Source: an uncultured Flavobacteriaceae bacterium
GTDB lineage: Bacteria; Bacteroidota; Bacteroidia; Flavobacteriales; Flavobacteriaceae
Length of the DNA stretch: 64,000 nucleotides
Direction of reading: 5' to 3'
Assembly: GCA_947488345.1 (NCBI GenBank)
Contig: CANKZQ010000004.1
Coordinates: 124,001 to 188,000, forward strand
In this document: positions 55,481 to 64,000 of the stretch, piece after piece
Position numbering within the stretch: position 1 is the stretch's first letter
How the letters are laid out: each line of letters opens with the position of its first letter
Translations under genes and position numbers: made by a program
Notes under the pieces: generated by a model
The model's database searches: none
Seen by the model: only the letters and a program-made list of their open reading frames with translations
What the model was told of the DNA's origin: nothing

Positions 55481-55488
55481 TATATTTG
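55481..55488 (+). promoter_or_regulatory. Putative promoter -7 element of the polysaccharide locus
   Basis: TATATTTG followed by CC, 24 bp before the wza-like ATG. It is the only consensus -7 match before this gene set, which then runs with gaps of at most about 16 bp to the window end. Confidence 0.5.
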
Positions 55489-55511
55489 CCGTTGGAATAA
55501 AAAATATCTTA

Positions 55512-56300
55512 ATGCGCAAACTATTATTCATACTTTCACTTCTTCTTATAGCAACTTCTTGCATTCCAAATAAGGATTTAGTATATTTTCAAGGAGAGCC
55601 AAGTTCAAAAAGAGAAGTAGATAAAATCTTTAATGAGCCTTATAAATTGCAGGTGAATGATATTTTGGATATTCGAATGAAAGCGGCGGATGAGAAATTA
55701 GTTGCCTTATTTAATCAAAGCACGGAGTCAACTAATCAGGTAGGACAAATAACTTCTGAAAATATATACTTTAACTCATATAGTATTGATAGGCAAGGAA
55801 ATATTAGACTGCCGTATATCAAAGATTTGAACGTTCTCGGTTACACAGAAAAAGAAGTAAGGGAAAAGATTGAGAAAGCTTTTGAAAGCTTTTTTAAAGA
55901 TCCTAATGATATTTTCGTAACTGTAAAATTAGCGGGTGTTCGTTTCACCGTTTTGGGAGAAGTAGGAAATCCTGGAGTTTTGGTGCTTTTTCAAAACCAA
56001 GTAAGTGTCTTAGAAGCTTTAGCTACTGCTGGAGATATAGCTATCACAGGTAATAGAAAGAAAGTGACTATTATTCGAAGAACTAGTGATAATACGTTTA
56101 AGTATGATTTAGATTTAACCGATATATCATCTGTTAATTCGAATCATTATTTTATTCAACCTAATGACGTCATTTATGTGGAACCCTTGAAGCAAAAATC
56201 TTGGGGAACTGGAAAAACAGGTTCTGAAACCTTTACCACTTTTTTGTCGATATTTTCGCTAGTTACAACCTCTATATTATTAATTAGAAGTTTCAATTGA
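55512..56300 (+). CDS. wza: Polysaccharide export lipoprotein, Wza/BexD-like
   Basis: 262 residues. Lipoprotein signal ends LLIATSC (Cys17). The poly-export (PES) domain is at ~45-140 (YKLQVNDILDIRM, IDRQGNIRLPYIKDLNVLGYTEKEV) and an SLBB/soluble ligand-binding domain follows (FTVLGEVGNPGVLVLF, VSVLEALATAGDI, IQPNDVIYVEPLK). The C-terminal hydrophobic helix (TFLSIFSLVTTSILLIRSF) is usual in Bacteroidota and would span the outer membrane. It forms the outer-membrane channel for capsule or exopolysaccharide. Its stop overlaps the next start by one base. Confidence 0.92.
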   Translation: MRKLLFILSLLLIATSCIPNKDLVYFQGEPSSKREVDKIFNEPYKLQVNDILDIRMKAADEKLVALFNQSTESTNQVGQITSENIYFNSYSIDRQGNIRLPYIKDLNVLGYTEKEVREKIEKAFESFFKDPNDIFVTVKLAGVRFTVLGEVGNPGVLVLFQNQVSVLEALATAGDIAITGNRKKVTIIRRTSDNTFKYDLDLTDISSVNSNHYFIQPNDVIYVEPLKQKSWGTGKTGSETFTTFLSIFSLVTTSILLIRSFN

Positions 56301-58753
56301 TGACAAAATTAGATAAATCTATTCTAGATATAGAAGATATCAAATCGTTTGATGTTAAGGAATATATTTTTAAAGTTGCTTCTCATTGGAAGTTGTTTTT
56401 GATCGTACTATTTTTTGCTTTATCCATAACTTTTTTTGTTAATAAACGGAAGCAACGAATTTATAGTTTGAGCAGTATTATTACTGTTAAGGAAGAGTCA
56501 AATCCATTATTTACGTCAAATACGAATATTGCTTTTAATTGGGGTGGGCCCAGCGATAAGGTAGAGACTATTATTACAATCTTAAAGTCACGAACGCATA
56601 ATGAAAAAGTCGTTAAGAAATTAAAGTATTATGTGAACTATTTAGAGGAAGGGTCTTTTAGGTTAGAAGATGTTTATGGTAAGACTCCTTTTAATATTCA
56701 ACTAGATTCAACGAGATCTCATCTTCTTAATGTGCCTATAAAGCTGAAATTTCTTGATACTGATAAAGTAGTGGTTTCGACCGAGTTAGAAACCGAAGAG
56801 GCCAGTGTTATTGACTATCGAGATAATTCTATCGAAAGTTTAGTATTTAATACTAAAAACTTTGAAAAATCTTTTGATATAAATCAAGTTATCGAGCTTC
56901 CTTTTATCAAGTTTCGAGTTATTAAGAAATACCCAGAAATGGCATTGCCGAATAAGGAGTATTATATTCTTTTGAAAAATTTTAATGCTACAGTAAGTAA
57001 ATATCAAAACATCAATGCTAGAGCGTTAACAGAAGGTACGTCTTTAATTGAATTGGAATTAAAAGGTTCCAACAAGAAAAAAATAGAAGATTATATCAAT
57101 ATGACTGTTGAGGTTTTAGATGAAGCCGAGAGAAATCAAAAAATACAATATGCAATAAAAACCAAGGAATATATTGATACCGTTTTTGATTTGGCAGCAA
57201 GCAACCTAAAAACTATTGAAAAGGATTTAGGGGACTTTAAACAAAAGAATGAAGTATATGATTTAAGCGTTGAAGGTGAAAAATTATTTGAAGAAGTTTC
57301 TGAACTAGACAAACAAAGAGAACAGGTCAAGAATAGGCTCCAATATTTCACCAACTTAGGAAGTTACATTTCTTCTAATAAGGAGATTGGAAGTCAGGCT
57401 CTTGCACCTGTGAATGTTAATATAGAGGATAGTAATATTTCTAAAAACATAATTGAATTAATAGAGCTATCAAAACAAAAGAAAAATTTGGAAGGAACGG
57501 TTACTTCTAATTATCCTGGTCTAAAAAAGATAAATGATCAAATAGGTATTACAAGAAATGTGGTCTTGGAAAATTTGAATAATTTACAAAGTGAAACACG
57601 AAATAATCTTAGTAATATTAATAGAAGGTTGGCTGGTTATAAATCTCGATTAAAAAAATTGCCAAAAAAAGAACAGGGACTTTTAACTTTACAGCGAACA
57701 CAAGGCTTAACAGCGACAAATTATGAATATTTAAAGCAAAAACAGTACGAGGCAGGTACAGCTATTGCGGCGAATGTATCGGATATAAAAATATTAGACA
57801 AAGCTAAAGACATTGGACAAAAGCCAATAAGCCCGAAAACAACTTTTAACTATTTGTTAGCTGCTGTATTTGGTTTTGGAATTCCTTTTTTATATGTGTT
57901 AATAAAAGAGGCACTGAATAATAAAATTCTATCAGTTGAAGAAATTGAAAGAATATATGAAATACCAGTATTAGGAGTTATTGGTTCGGGAAAATTAGAT
58001 AACTACTTAGCCGTTTTCAATAAACCTAAATCTCAAATTGCCGAATCTTTTCGCGCATTGAGATCAAATATTCAATTTTTATTTAAAAGTGGAAATAAGT
58101 CTAAAACAATTGTAGTTACGTCATCCGTTAGTGGTGAGGGGAAAACCTTAACATCGATCAATATGGCTTCAGTTTTCGCTATGAGTGATAAAAAAACCAT
58201 TTTGTTAGGTTTAGATTTAAGAAAACCTAAACTACACTTAGATTTTAATGTAGCGAATGATATAGGTGTTGTAAATTATTTGATTGGTCAAAATACTATT
58301 GATGATATTATTCAACCGACTAAAATACCTAATCTATCCGTTATAACGTCTGGACCCGTACCTCCAAACCCATCAGAGCTTTTATTAAATAATGCTACGA
58401 AAGAAATGATGGCTTATTTAAAAGAGAATTATGATTATATTATTATTGATACTCCTCCTGTTGGGTTAGTCGCTGATGCGATTGAATTATTTAAGTATGC
58501 TGATGCTACTGTATACATAATAAGGCAAAATTATACGCAAAAAATGATGCCAAAAATGATAGATGATAAGTATAAAAACGGTGAGATTCTGAACATTAGT
58601 TATGTATTAAACGATTTCTCTACTAAAGATGGCTATGGCTACGGCTATGGCTACGGATATGCCGGTTATGGTTATGGGAAGTATGGCAATGGTTATCATC
58701 AAAATGAAAAAGAAAAGTCTTGGATTAAAAAAATATTTACTAAAAAGAATTAA
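56300..58753 (+). CDS. wzc: Polysaccharide co-polymerase / BY-kinase, Wzc-like
   Basis: 817 residues from ATG 56300, overlapping the wza stop by one base. Wzz domain with two transmembrane helices (~35-52 and ~513-533) around a long periplasmic coiled coil (~270-480). Cytoplasmic bacterial tyrosine kinase domain: Walker A TSSVSGEGKT (~609-618), Walker A' LLGLDLRKPK (~635-644), Walker B YIIIDTPPVGL (~713-723). The C-terminus carries a Gly-Tyr tail (~778-799), the site of autophosphorylation in such kinases. It controls chain length and export together with Wza. The partner phosphatase (Wzb) is not in view. Confidence 0.93.
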   Translation: MTKLDKSILDIEDIKSFDVKEYIFKVASHWKLFLIVLFFALSITFFVNKRKQRIYSLSSIITVKEESNPLFTSNTNIAFNWGGPSDKVETIITILKSRTHNEKVVKKLKYYVNYLEEGSFRLEDVYGKTPFNIQLDSTRSHLLNVPIKLKFLDTDKVVVSTELETEEASVIDYRDNSIESLVFNTKNFEKSFDINQVIELPFIKFRVIKKYPEMALPNKEYYILLKNFNATVSKYQNINARALTEGTSLIELELKGSNKKKIEDYINMTVEVLDEAERNQKIQYAIKTKEYIDTVFDLAASNLKTIEKDLGDFKQKNEVYDLSVEGEKLFEEVSELDKQREQVKNRLQYFTNLGSYISSNKEIGSQALAPVNVNIEDSNISKNIIELIELSKQKKNLEGTVTSNYPGLKKINDQIGITRNVVLENLNNLQSETRNNLSNINRRLAGYKSRLKKLPKKEQGLLTLQRTQGLTATNYEYLKQKQYEAGTAIAANVSDIKILDKAKDIGQKPISPKTTFNYLLAAVFGFGIPFLYVLIKEALNNKILSVEEIERIYEIPVLGVIGSGKLDNYLAVFNKPKSQIAESFRALRSNIQFLFKSGNKSKTIVVTSSVSGEGKTLTSINMASVFAMSDKKTILLGLDLRKPKLHLDFNVANDIGVVNYLIGQNTIDDIIQPTKIPNLSVITSGPVPPNPSELLLNNATKEMMAYLKENYDYIIIDTPPVGLVADAIELFKYADATVYIIRQNYTQKMMPKMIDDKYKNGEILNISYVLNDFSTKDGYGYGYGYGYAGYGYGKYGNGYHQNEKEKSWIKKIFTKKN
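58631..58696 (+). repeat. Short tandem repeat coding a Gly-Tyr tail
   Basis: About 11 six-base ggctat-type units (ggc-tat, ggc-tac, ggt-tat) encode alternating Gly and Tyr near the Wzc C-terminus. Some copies differ at third positions. Such runs can gain or lose units by replication slippage, changing the number of tyrosines in multiples of one unit without a frameshift. Confidence 0.8.
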
Positions 58754-58754
58754 A

Positions 58755-60056
58755 ATGAAAGACCCAAAAATTGCTATTATAGGCTTAGGATATGTTGGTT
58801 TACCTTTAGCTGTTGAGTTTGCAAAGAAATATCAAGTAGTTGGTTTTGATATTAATGAAAAGAGAATTGAAGAACTAAGGAACGCAAAGGATACTACGTT
58901 AGAAACATCATCAGAGGAATTGAAAAGCGTAAATGTGAATTCTCATGAAGATATTGTTGGTAAATCGAAAGGTTTGTGGTTAACGAACAACATCGACGAA
59001 ATTAAAGAATCAAATTTTTACATTATTACGGTTCCAACTCCAGTAGATAAGAATAATCGTCCAGACCTTACTCCCTTATATAAAGCCAGTGAAACTGTTG
59101 GAGGTGTTTTAAAAAAGGATGATATTGTAGTCTATGAGTCTACGGTATTTCCTGGTGCGACTGAAGATGAATGTATTCCAATTTTAGAAAAAGTTTCTGG
59201 GTTAAAATTTAATGAAGATTTCTTTGCTGGGTATTCTCCAGAAAGAATAAACCCAGGAGATAAAAAGCATACAGTGACTAAGATACTAAAGGTTACTTCT
59301 GGCTCTACACCTGAAATTGGAAAATATATTGACGAGGTATATAAATCTATCATTGTAGCTGGAACCCATTTAGCTCCTTCGATAAAAGTTGCAGAAGCAG
59401 CGAAAGTTATAGAGAATTCTCAACGCGATATTAATATTGCCTTTGTGAATGAATTGTCTAAGATTTTTCGTTTGATGGATATCGATACAAATGAAGTGCT
59501 GGAAGCAGCAGGAACTAAATGGAACTTTTTGCCATTTAAACCTGGTTTAGTTGGCGGGCATTGTATAGGAGTAGATCCATACTACCTGGCTCAAAAGGCG
59601 ATGGAGTTGGGATATAATCCAGAAATTATTTTAGCAGGAAGACGTTTAAATGATAGCATGGGACCGTTCGTTTCACAAGAAACCGTGAAAATGATGATAA
59701 AAAAAGGAATTCCAATTAAAAATGCGAATGTTTTAGTACTTGGAATTACCTTTAAGGAAGATTGTCCAGATATTCGAAATTCGAGAGCGATTGATATTGT
59801 TGAAGAATTAAATACTTATGGAGTTAATGTTGATGTTTATGACCCATGGGCGACAGTCTCTGCTGTTAAACATGAATATGGAATTGACTTAATATCATCT
59901 AAGGATGATATAAAAAAGAAATACGAAGGCGTTATTATTGCAGTATCTCATCAAGAATTTAAAGAGATTGATCTAGATGATTATGTAGCGGACGAACATG
60001 TTGTTTTTGACGTGAAAGCTACCTTACCAAAAGAGAAATCTCATACTAGATTATAA
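58755..60056 (+). CDS. Nucleotide sugar dehydrogenase (TviB/WbpO-like, UDP-HexNAc 6-dehydrogenase)
   Basis: 433 residues from ATG 58755, the residue pattern KIAIIGLGYVGLPLAVEFAK giving the Rossmann site; an open frame back to 58629 reads the Gly-Tyr repeat of wzc and is not coding. The catalytic cysteine is Cys270 in GGHCIGVDPYYL, and ETVFPG-like YESTVFPGATEDECIP marks the UDP-N-acetylhexosamine subgroup (WbpA/WbpO/TviB). It oxidises the C6 hydroxyl of UDP-HexNAc to a uronate. Substrate (GlcNAc or GalNAc) not decided by motif. Confidence 0.9.
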   Translation: MKDPKIAIIGLGYVGLPLAVEFAKKYQVVGFDINEKRIEELRNAKDTTLETSSEELKSVNVNSHEDIVGKSKGLWLTNNIDEIKESNFYIITVPTPVDKNNRPDLTPLYKASETVGGVLKKDDIVVYESTVFPGATEDECIPILEKVSGLKFNEDFFAGYSPERINPGDKKHTVTKILKVTSGSTPEIGKYIDEVYKSIIVAGTHLAPSIKVAEAAKVIENSQRDINIAFVNELSKIFRLMDIDTNEVLEAAGTKWNFLPFKPGLVGGHCIGVDPYYLAQKAMELGYNPEIILAGRRLNDSMGPFVSQETVKMMIKKGIPIKNANVLVLGITFKEDCPDIRNSRAIDIVEELNTYGVNVDVYDPWATVSAVKHEYGIDLISSKDDIKKKYEGVIIAVSHQEFKEIDLDDYVADEHVVFDVKATLPKEKSHTRL

Positions 60057-60072
60057 TTAACAAATTGAATTA

Positions 60073-61389
60073 ATGAACTTAACAGTTATTGGTACAGGCT
60101 ATGTTGGTTTGGTTACAGGAACCTGCCTTGCAGATATGGGCAATAACGTGACTTGTGTTGATATTAATAAAGAGAAAATTCAGTTACTTAAAAAAGGCAT
60201 AGTACCAATTTATGAACCAAATCTAGAGGAACTGTTTCATAAAAATATTCAAGGTAGTAGATTGAGGTTTACTACTGATTTGAAGAAGGCTATCCAAGAT
60301 TCAATGATTATTTTTTTGGCGTTACCAACTCCTCAAAATGAAGATGGTTCTGCCGATTTATCCTATGTAAAGAAAGTTGCTCACAACTTAGCTGACATAA
60401 TTGAAGACTACAAAATAATTGTAAATAAGAGTACAGTCCCTATTGGAACTTCCGATATAGTTAAGGAAATAATTTCGAGTAAAACTAATATTGATTTCGA
60501 TGTTGTCTCGAATCCTGAATTTTTAAGAGAGGGATTTGCTGTTAAAGATTTCATGGAACCACAACGTATTATAATTGGTTCTTCGAGTAGTAAGGCACGA
60601 GAGGTTTTGACTAGTTTATATAAACCCTTTATCGACGTTAAGAGACCTATTATTTTTATGGATGAGCGATCTTCAGAATTAACAAAGTATGCTTCAAATA
60701 CTTTTTTAGCGACTAAGATTACTTTTATGAATGAAATTGCAAATCTTTGTGAAACGATTGGAGCTGATGTTGATTTGGTGAGAATGGGAATGGGCTCTGA
60801 TAATAGAATTGGTAACCGTTTTTTATATCCAGGGATTGGTTATGGAGGATCCTGTTTTCCTAAAGATGTACATGCTTTGGTAAAGTCTAGTGAAGAATCA
60901 AATTATGATTTTAAAATTTTAAAATCAGTTTTAGAAATTAATACGAAACAAAAGAAATCATTGATTCCCAAGGTTTCGAGATATTTTAACGATGCACTTT
61001 CTAATAAGAAGATTGCCATTTGGGGTTTAGCTTTTAAACCAAATACAGATGATATACGAGAAGCACCGTCCATAGATGTAATGAATGAGTTGTTATTGCA
61101 AAATACTTCAATCTCAGTGTATGACCCAGAGGCAATGCCAAATATGAAACGGATATATGGGGATCAAATTAAATTTGGAGAAAATGCTTACGAGATATTA
61201 GAAGATGCGGATTGTTTGTTAATTTGTACGGAGTGGAGCGAATTTATTTCTCCCAATTTTGATAGGATGAAATCATTAATGAAAGCTCCTGTTATTTTTG
61301 ATGGTCGAAATATATTTGGTTTGGAGAGCATGAAAAAAAATAGGTTTCACTATGAATCGGTTGGAAGAAAAGTCGTTTCATTAGATTAA
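60073..61389 (+). CDS. ugd: UDP-glucose 6-dehydrogenase
   Basis: 438 residues. NAD site GTGYVGLVTGTCLADMG at the N-terminus, NPEFLREGFAVKDFMEP, and catalytic Cys261 in YGGSCFPKD. This is the UDP-glucose dehydrogenase subgroup (single-chain, bacterial type), distinct from the HexNAc dehydrogenase upstream. It makes UDP-glucuronate, substrate for the epimerase in the next gene. The gap to that gene is 11 bp. Confidence 0.92.
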   Translation: MNLTVIGTGYVGLVTGTCLADMGNNVTCVDINKEKIQLLKKGIVPIYEPNLEELFHKNIQGSRLRFTTDLKKAIQDSMIIFLALPTPQNEDGSADLSYVKKVAHNLADIIEDYKIIVNKSTVPIGTSDIVKEIISSKTNIDFDVVSNPEFLREGFAVKDFMEPQRIIIGSSSSKAREVLTSLYKPFIDVKRPIIFMDERSSELTKYASNTFLATKITFMNEIANLCETIGADVDLVRMGMGSDNRIGNRFLYPGIGYGGSCFPKDVHALVKSSEESNYDFKILKSVLEINTKQKKSLIPKVSRYFNDALSNKKIAIWGLAFKPNTDDIREAPSIDVMNELLLQNTSISVYDPEAMPNMKRIYGDQIKFGENAYEILEDADCLLICTEWSEFISPNFDRMKSLMKAPVIFDGRNIFGLESMKKNRFHYESVGRKVVSLD

Positions 61390-61400
61390 GAAGAATAAAA

Positions 61401-62450
61401 ATGGAAAAAGTATTAATTACCGGTGCGGCAGGATTTATAGGTCATCATCTCTCAAAGCTATTAGTGAAAAATGGCTATCATGTAATGGGAATTGACAATA
61501 TCAATGACTATTATGATCAAAACTTAAAATTAGCACGTCTAGATGATATGTCAATAGACACTTCAAAAATCGAATATAACGTTCCGCTTAGTGGAGATAT
61601 CACATTTCTAAAATTAGATTTACAGGATAAGGAAAATATACTGGAACTTTTTAAAAATGAAAAGTTTGACTATGTCGTAAACCTTGCTGCCCAAGCAGGT
61701 GTTCGATATTCGTTAGAAAATCCGCAGTCTTATATTGACAATAACATTACAGGTTTTTTATCCATTTTGGAAGCGTGTAGAAACTTTCCTGTAAAACATT
61801 TGGTATATGCTTCTTCCAGTTCTGTTTACGGTTTAAGTGAGGAGATACCATTTTCAACAAGCAGTCATACAGATCACCCTTTGGCAATGTATGCCGCCAG
61901 TAAAAAGGCGAATGAAATGATGGCGCATTCATATGCTCATTTGTTTAATGTTCCAAGTACAGGATTACGATTTTTCACGGTATATGGACCATGGGGAAGA
62001 CCAGATATGGCTTTGCATATTTTTACAAAGGCGATTGTTGAAGATAAAGAATTTGAAGTCTTTAATCATGGTAATATGAGTAGAGATTTTACGTATGTCG
62101 ATGATATCGTCGAAAGCATAAAACGTTTAATACCTCTTGCCCCGAAGAAGAATAATCCAAATTTCAATCCGGAAAAACCAAATCCTTCGATGAGTTCAGC
62201 TCCTTATCAACTATTTAACATTGGAAATAATAGTCCAGTGGCTTTGATGGATTATGTAAATGCGGTAGAAAAGGCATTGGGAAAAAAAGGAAAAATTATC
62301 TACAAACCACTGCAACCTGGAGATGTGACCCGAACATATGCTGATGTAAAGAGTTTATTTGATTATATTGATTTTAAACCAGCGACAAAAGTTGAAGATG
62401 GGATAAGAATATTTGTAGAAAAATATTTAGAACTTAATAAAATAAAATAA
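61401..62450 (+). CDS. NAD-dependent epimerase, UDP-glucuronate 4-epimerase-like
   Basis: 349 residues, extended SDR family. NAD motif GAAGFIGHHL (8-17), active-site SSSSVYG and YAASKK (Tyr164, Lys168), FFTVYGPWGRPDMAL, and the long DYYDQNLKLARLD segment seen in UDP-glucuronate 4-epimerases (GalE-like LspL/Cap1J). It would turn the UDP-GlcA made by Ugd into UDP-GalA. The order Ugd then epimerase supports this assignment. Confidence 0.88.
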   Translation: MEKVLITGAAGFIGHHLSKLLVKNGYHVMGIDNINDYYDQNLKLARLDDMSIDTSKIEYNVPLSGDITFLKLDLQDKENILELFKNEKFDYVVNLAAQAGVRYSLENPQSYIDNNITGFLSILEACRNFPVKHLVYASSSSVYGLSEEIPFSTSSHTDHPLAMYAASKKANEMMAHSYAHLFNVPSTGLRFFTVYGPWGRPDMALHIFTKAIVEDKEFEVFNHGNMSRDFTYVDDIVESIKRLIPLAPKKNNPNFNPEKPNPSMSSAPYQLFNIGNNSPVALMDYVNAVEKALGKKGKIIYKPLQPGDVTRTYADVKSLFDYIDFKPATKVEDGIRIFVEKYLELNKIK

Positions 62451-62451
62451 T

Positions 62452-63240
62452 TTGGATAGTAATTTAAGAATAGCAATACAGGCTTCCATTGAAGCAGGTA
62501 AGGAGATTATGAAGATTTATGAAAGTGAATTTGATTTTGACCTAAAAGAAGATAATTCGCCATTAACGATTGCTGATAAAAATGCAAATGACGTTATTAA
62601 TAGTTATTTATTAAAAACAGATATCCCGATCATAAGTGAAGAAAATGAGCAAATTGACTATGAGATTAGAAAAGAATGGAAAAAATGCTGGATTGTTGAT
62701 CCACTTGATGGAACAAAAGAATTTATAAAACGCAATGGAGAATTCACAGTTAATATTGCACTTGTCGAAAATGGCATTCCTCTATTTGGAGTGGTATACG
62801 TGCCTGTAGAGAAAAAGCTATATTTTGCAGATGTTGCATCACAAGGTGCGTTTTCAGTAGTTATTATAGATGAAATTGACTTTGATGAACAAATCCTTAA
62901 GGCCATAGAAATTGTTCCAGGAAAACAGAATGACCTAATCAGACTGGTTGGAAGTCGCTCTCATATGAATATAGAAACAACAAATTTTGTAAATGAGCTA
63001 AGAAAAGGAAAGGACGAAGTTCAAGTTGTTTCAAAAGGCAGTTCATTAAAGTTTTGTCTTGTAGCCGAAGGAAATGCTGATATTTATCCTAGATTTGCTC
63101 CTACGATGGAGTGGGATACAGCCGCTGCCCATGCAATTTGTGCTGCTGCGGGAGTGCAAGTTATATCTGAAGAAACAAAAAAGGAATTGACATATAATAA
63201 GAAAAATCTATTAAACCCATGGTTTATTTGTAAAAATTAG
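62452..63240 (+). CDS. cysQ: 3'(2'),5'-bisphosphate nucleotidase CysQ
   Basis: 262 residues, start TTG 62452, 1 bp after the epimerase stop; no ATG covers the N-terminal helix. Inositol-monophosphatase fold: metal motif EEN (63-65), DPLDGTKEF (83-91) and WDTAAAHAI near the C-terminus. CysQ hydrolyses 3'-phosphoadenosine 5'-phosphate, the by-product of PAPS-dependent sulfation or sulfate reduction, to AMP. Its place next to cysC and inside the polysaccharide unit suggests PAPS turnover is needed here. Confidence 0.9.
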   Translation: MDSNLRIAIQASIEAGKEIMKIYESEFDFDLKEDNSPLTIADKNANDVINSYLLKTDIPIISEENEQIDYEIRKEWKKCWIVDPLDGTKEFIKRNGEFTVNIALVENGIPLFGVVYVPVEKKLYFADVASQGAFSVVIIDEIDFDEQILKAIEIVPGKQNDLIRLVGSRSHMNIETTNFVNELRKGKDEVQVVSKGSSLKFCLVAEGNADIYPRFAPTMEWDTAAAHAICAAAGVQVISEETKKELTYNKKNLLNPWFICKN

Positions 63241-63247
63241 ATGCAGA

Positions 63248-63481
63248 ATGAAAGATTTATCAAGAAAAAGACATATTGCCAAAACAATTACTTGGAGACT
63301 TATCGCCACAGGAACAACTATTATATTGGCTTGGATAATATCAGGAGATCCTATGATCGGATTACAAGTGGGAGGATGGGAATTTTTTATCAAAATGTTC
63401 TTGTATTATGTACATGAACGGGCATGGTATAAAATAAATTTCGGGCTGTCGTCTCGAAGAAATGGAGAAAAAAATGAATAA
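63248..63481 (+). CDS. DUF2061 small membrane protein
   Basis: 77 residues, the full DUF2061 pattern: KRHIAKTITWRLIATGTTIILAWIISGDPMIGLQVGGWEFFIKMFLYYVHERAWYKINFG. Two hydrophobic helices. The family is often found beside cysQ, cysC, cysD and cysN genes, including in Bacteroidota; its function is not established (a role in sulfate metabolism is only inferred by neighbourhood). Overlaps the start of cysC by 8 bp. Confidence 0.9.
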   Translation: MKDLSRKRHIAKTITWRLIATGTTIILAWIISGDPMIGLQVGGWEFFIKMFLYYVHERAWYKINFGLSSRRNGEKNE

Positions 63482-64000
63482 TATTGTCCCGCATACCTAT
63501 CAAGTAACAAAAAAAGATCGAAATGTAAAGAACGGGCACAGCTCTTTTTTACTATGGTTTACTGGTTTATCTGGTTCAGGTAAATCGACAATAGCCAATG
63601 CCGTTGAGAGTGAATTGTTAAAACGAAATATTTCAACATACACGCTTGATGGAGATAATATCCGTAAAGGAATCAATAAGGATTTATCATTTTCGCCAGA
63701 TGATAGAACGGAGAACATTCGACGAATAGCCGAAGTATCAAATCTTTTTATAGATGCTGGCATTGTTGTATTGGCTGCGTTTGTTTCTCCTTATACAAAA
63801 GATAGAGCTCGAATCAAAGAAATTGTAGGTCGGAACAACTTTATTGAAGTATATGTAAATACCTCGTTAGAGGAATGTGAACAACGTGATGTGAAGGGGC
63901 TGTATAAAAAAGCCAGGCAAGGTGAAATTAAGAATATGACAGGTATTGATGCACCCTATGAAGCACCAACGAACCCCGATATTGAGGTCAAAACTGAAGA
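63474..64000 (+). CDS. cysC: Adenylylsulfate kinase CysC (3' partial)
   Basis: The ATG at 63474 opens a frame that runs off the window after 175 codons. P-loop GLSGSGKST (31-39), then LDGDNIRKGINKDLSFSPDDRTENIRRIAEV and the APS-binding YTKDRARIKEIV, plus the lid EQRDVKGLYKKARQGEIKNMTGIDAPYE. APS kinase phosphorylates adenosine 5'-phosphosulfate to PAPS. The family is ~200 residues long, so only the last ~25 residues are missing. cysD/cysN may follow beyond the window; not visible. Confidence 0.93.
   Translation, partial: MNNIVPHTYQVTKKDRNVKNGHSSFLLWFTGLSGSGKSTIANAVESELLKRNISTYTLDGDNIRKGINKDLSFSPDDRTENIRRIAEVSNLFIDAGIVVLAAFVSPYTKDRARIKEIVGRNNFIEVYVNTSLEECEQRDVKGLYKKARQGEIKNMTGIDAPYEAPTNPDIEVKTE

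Noticed and set aside
58629-58754. N-terminal extension of the UDP-HexNAc dehydrogenase
   Set aside because: It is the wzc Gly-Tyr repeat read in another frame (Met-Ala-Thr run). The Rossmann motif starts at 58755.

Overview
The window is a low-GC, densely packed chromosome segment from a member of the Bacteroidota, most likely a marine Flavobacteriaceae. Supporting signs are a protein with a type IX secretion (T9SS) type A C-terminal sorting domain, the gliding-motility lipoprotein GldI, a MeaB GTPase plus a cobalamin adenosyltransferase, a long SecA without the usual zinc tail, many lipoproteins with a Bacteroidota-style S-C lipobox, and promoters of the TAnnTTTG (-7) type. No rRNA, tRNA, CRISPR array, IS element or prophage was found. 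No gene-free stretch exceeds about 200 bases.

Layout. 1-3309: 3' part of a large secreted repeat protein. 3382-8742: ndk, a PhoD-like phosphatase, the nrnA-gldI-cyclophilin/FKBP operon and meaB. 8870-10995: a three-gene ECF sigma / membrane protein / secreted charged protein unit. 11088-18314: cysS, a DUF3291 gene, yidD, lgt, an ornithine aminotransferase, an NTF2-like protein, two tandem PPK2 polyphosphate kinases and an Smr-domain protein. 18316-32669: a calcium-repeat lipoprotein, cysteine desulfurase, a Gfo/Idh oxidoreductase, two DEAD-box helicases, DUF418, methyltransferase, DinB-type proteins, two MsrB enzymes, a hydrolase, an M48 protease and a UMF1-type transporter. 32784-39856: a thioredoxin-fold lipoprotein, an ABC-F ATPase, HU and the fmt-recQ-ATPase operon. 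39991-50033: DUF493, a three-gene periplasmic chaperone (parvulin/SurA) cluster, MoxR, ribosomal protein S1, glmM and a TraB/GumN lipoprotein. 50104-55421: secA, DUF2795, cobalamin adenosyltransferase, a 46-codon gene not previously called, and an O-methyltransferase-like gene. 55512-64000: start of a polysaccharide synthesis/export locus (Wza, Wzc, two UDP-sugar dehydrogenases, an epimerase) running directly into cysQ, DUF2061 and cysC.

How the genes fit together. Envelope biogenesis dominates. Lgt lipidates the many lipoproteins encoded here, SecA exports them, and the parvulin/SurA cluster plus GldI and the cyclophilin-FKBP fusion assist folding outside the cytoplasm. GlmM feeds UDP-GlcNAc synthesis for peptidoglycan and polysaccharide. 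The right end links acidic-sugar polysaccharide synthesis to activated sulfate (PAPS) metabolism, which suggests, but does not prove, a sulfated capsule or exopolysaccharide.

Most of the window is core genome. I found no defence island and no clearly new multi-gene system. The observations most worth a second look are the 46-codon gene at 54508-54648, the sigma-linked secreted protein whose C-terminus seems to be missing, the matched degeneracy in one ATP site of the ABC-F protein, the cysteine-cluster insert in the ornithine aminotransferase, and the polysaccharide/sulfate junction.
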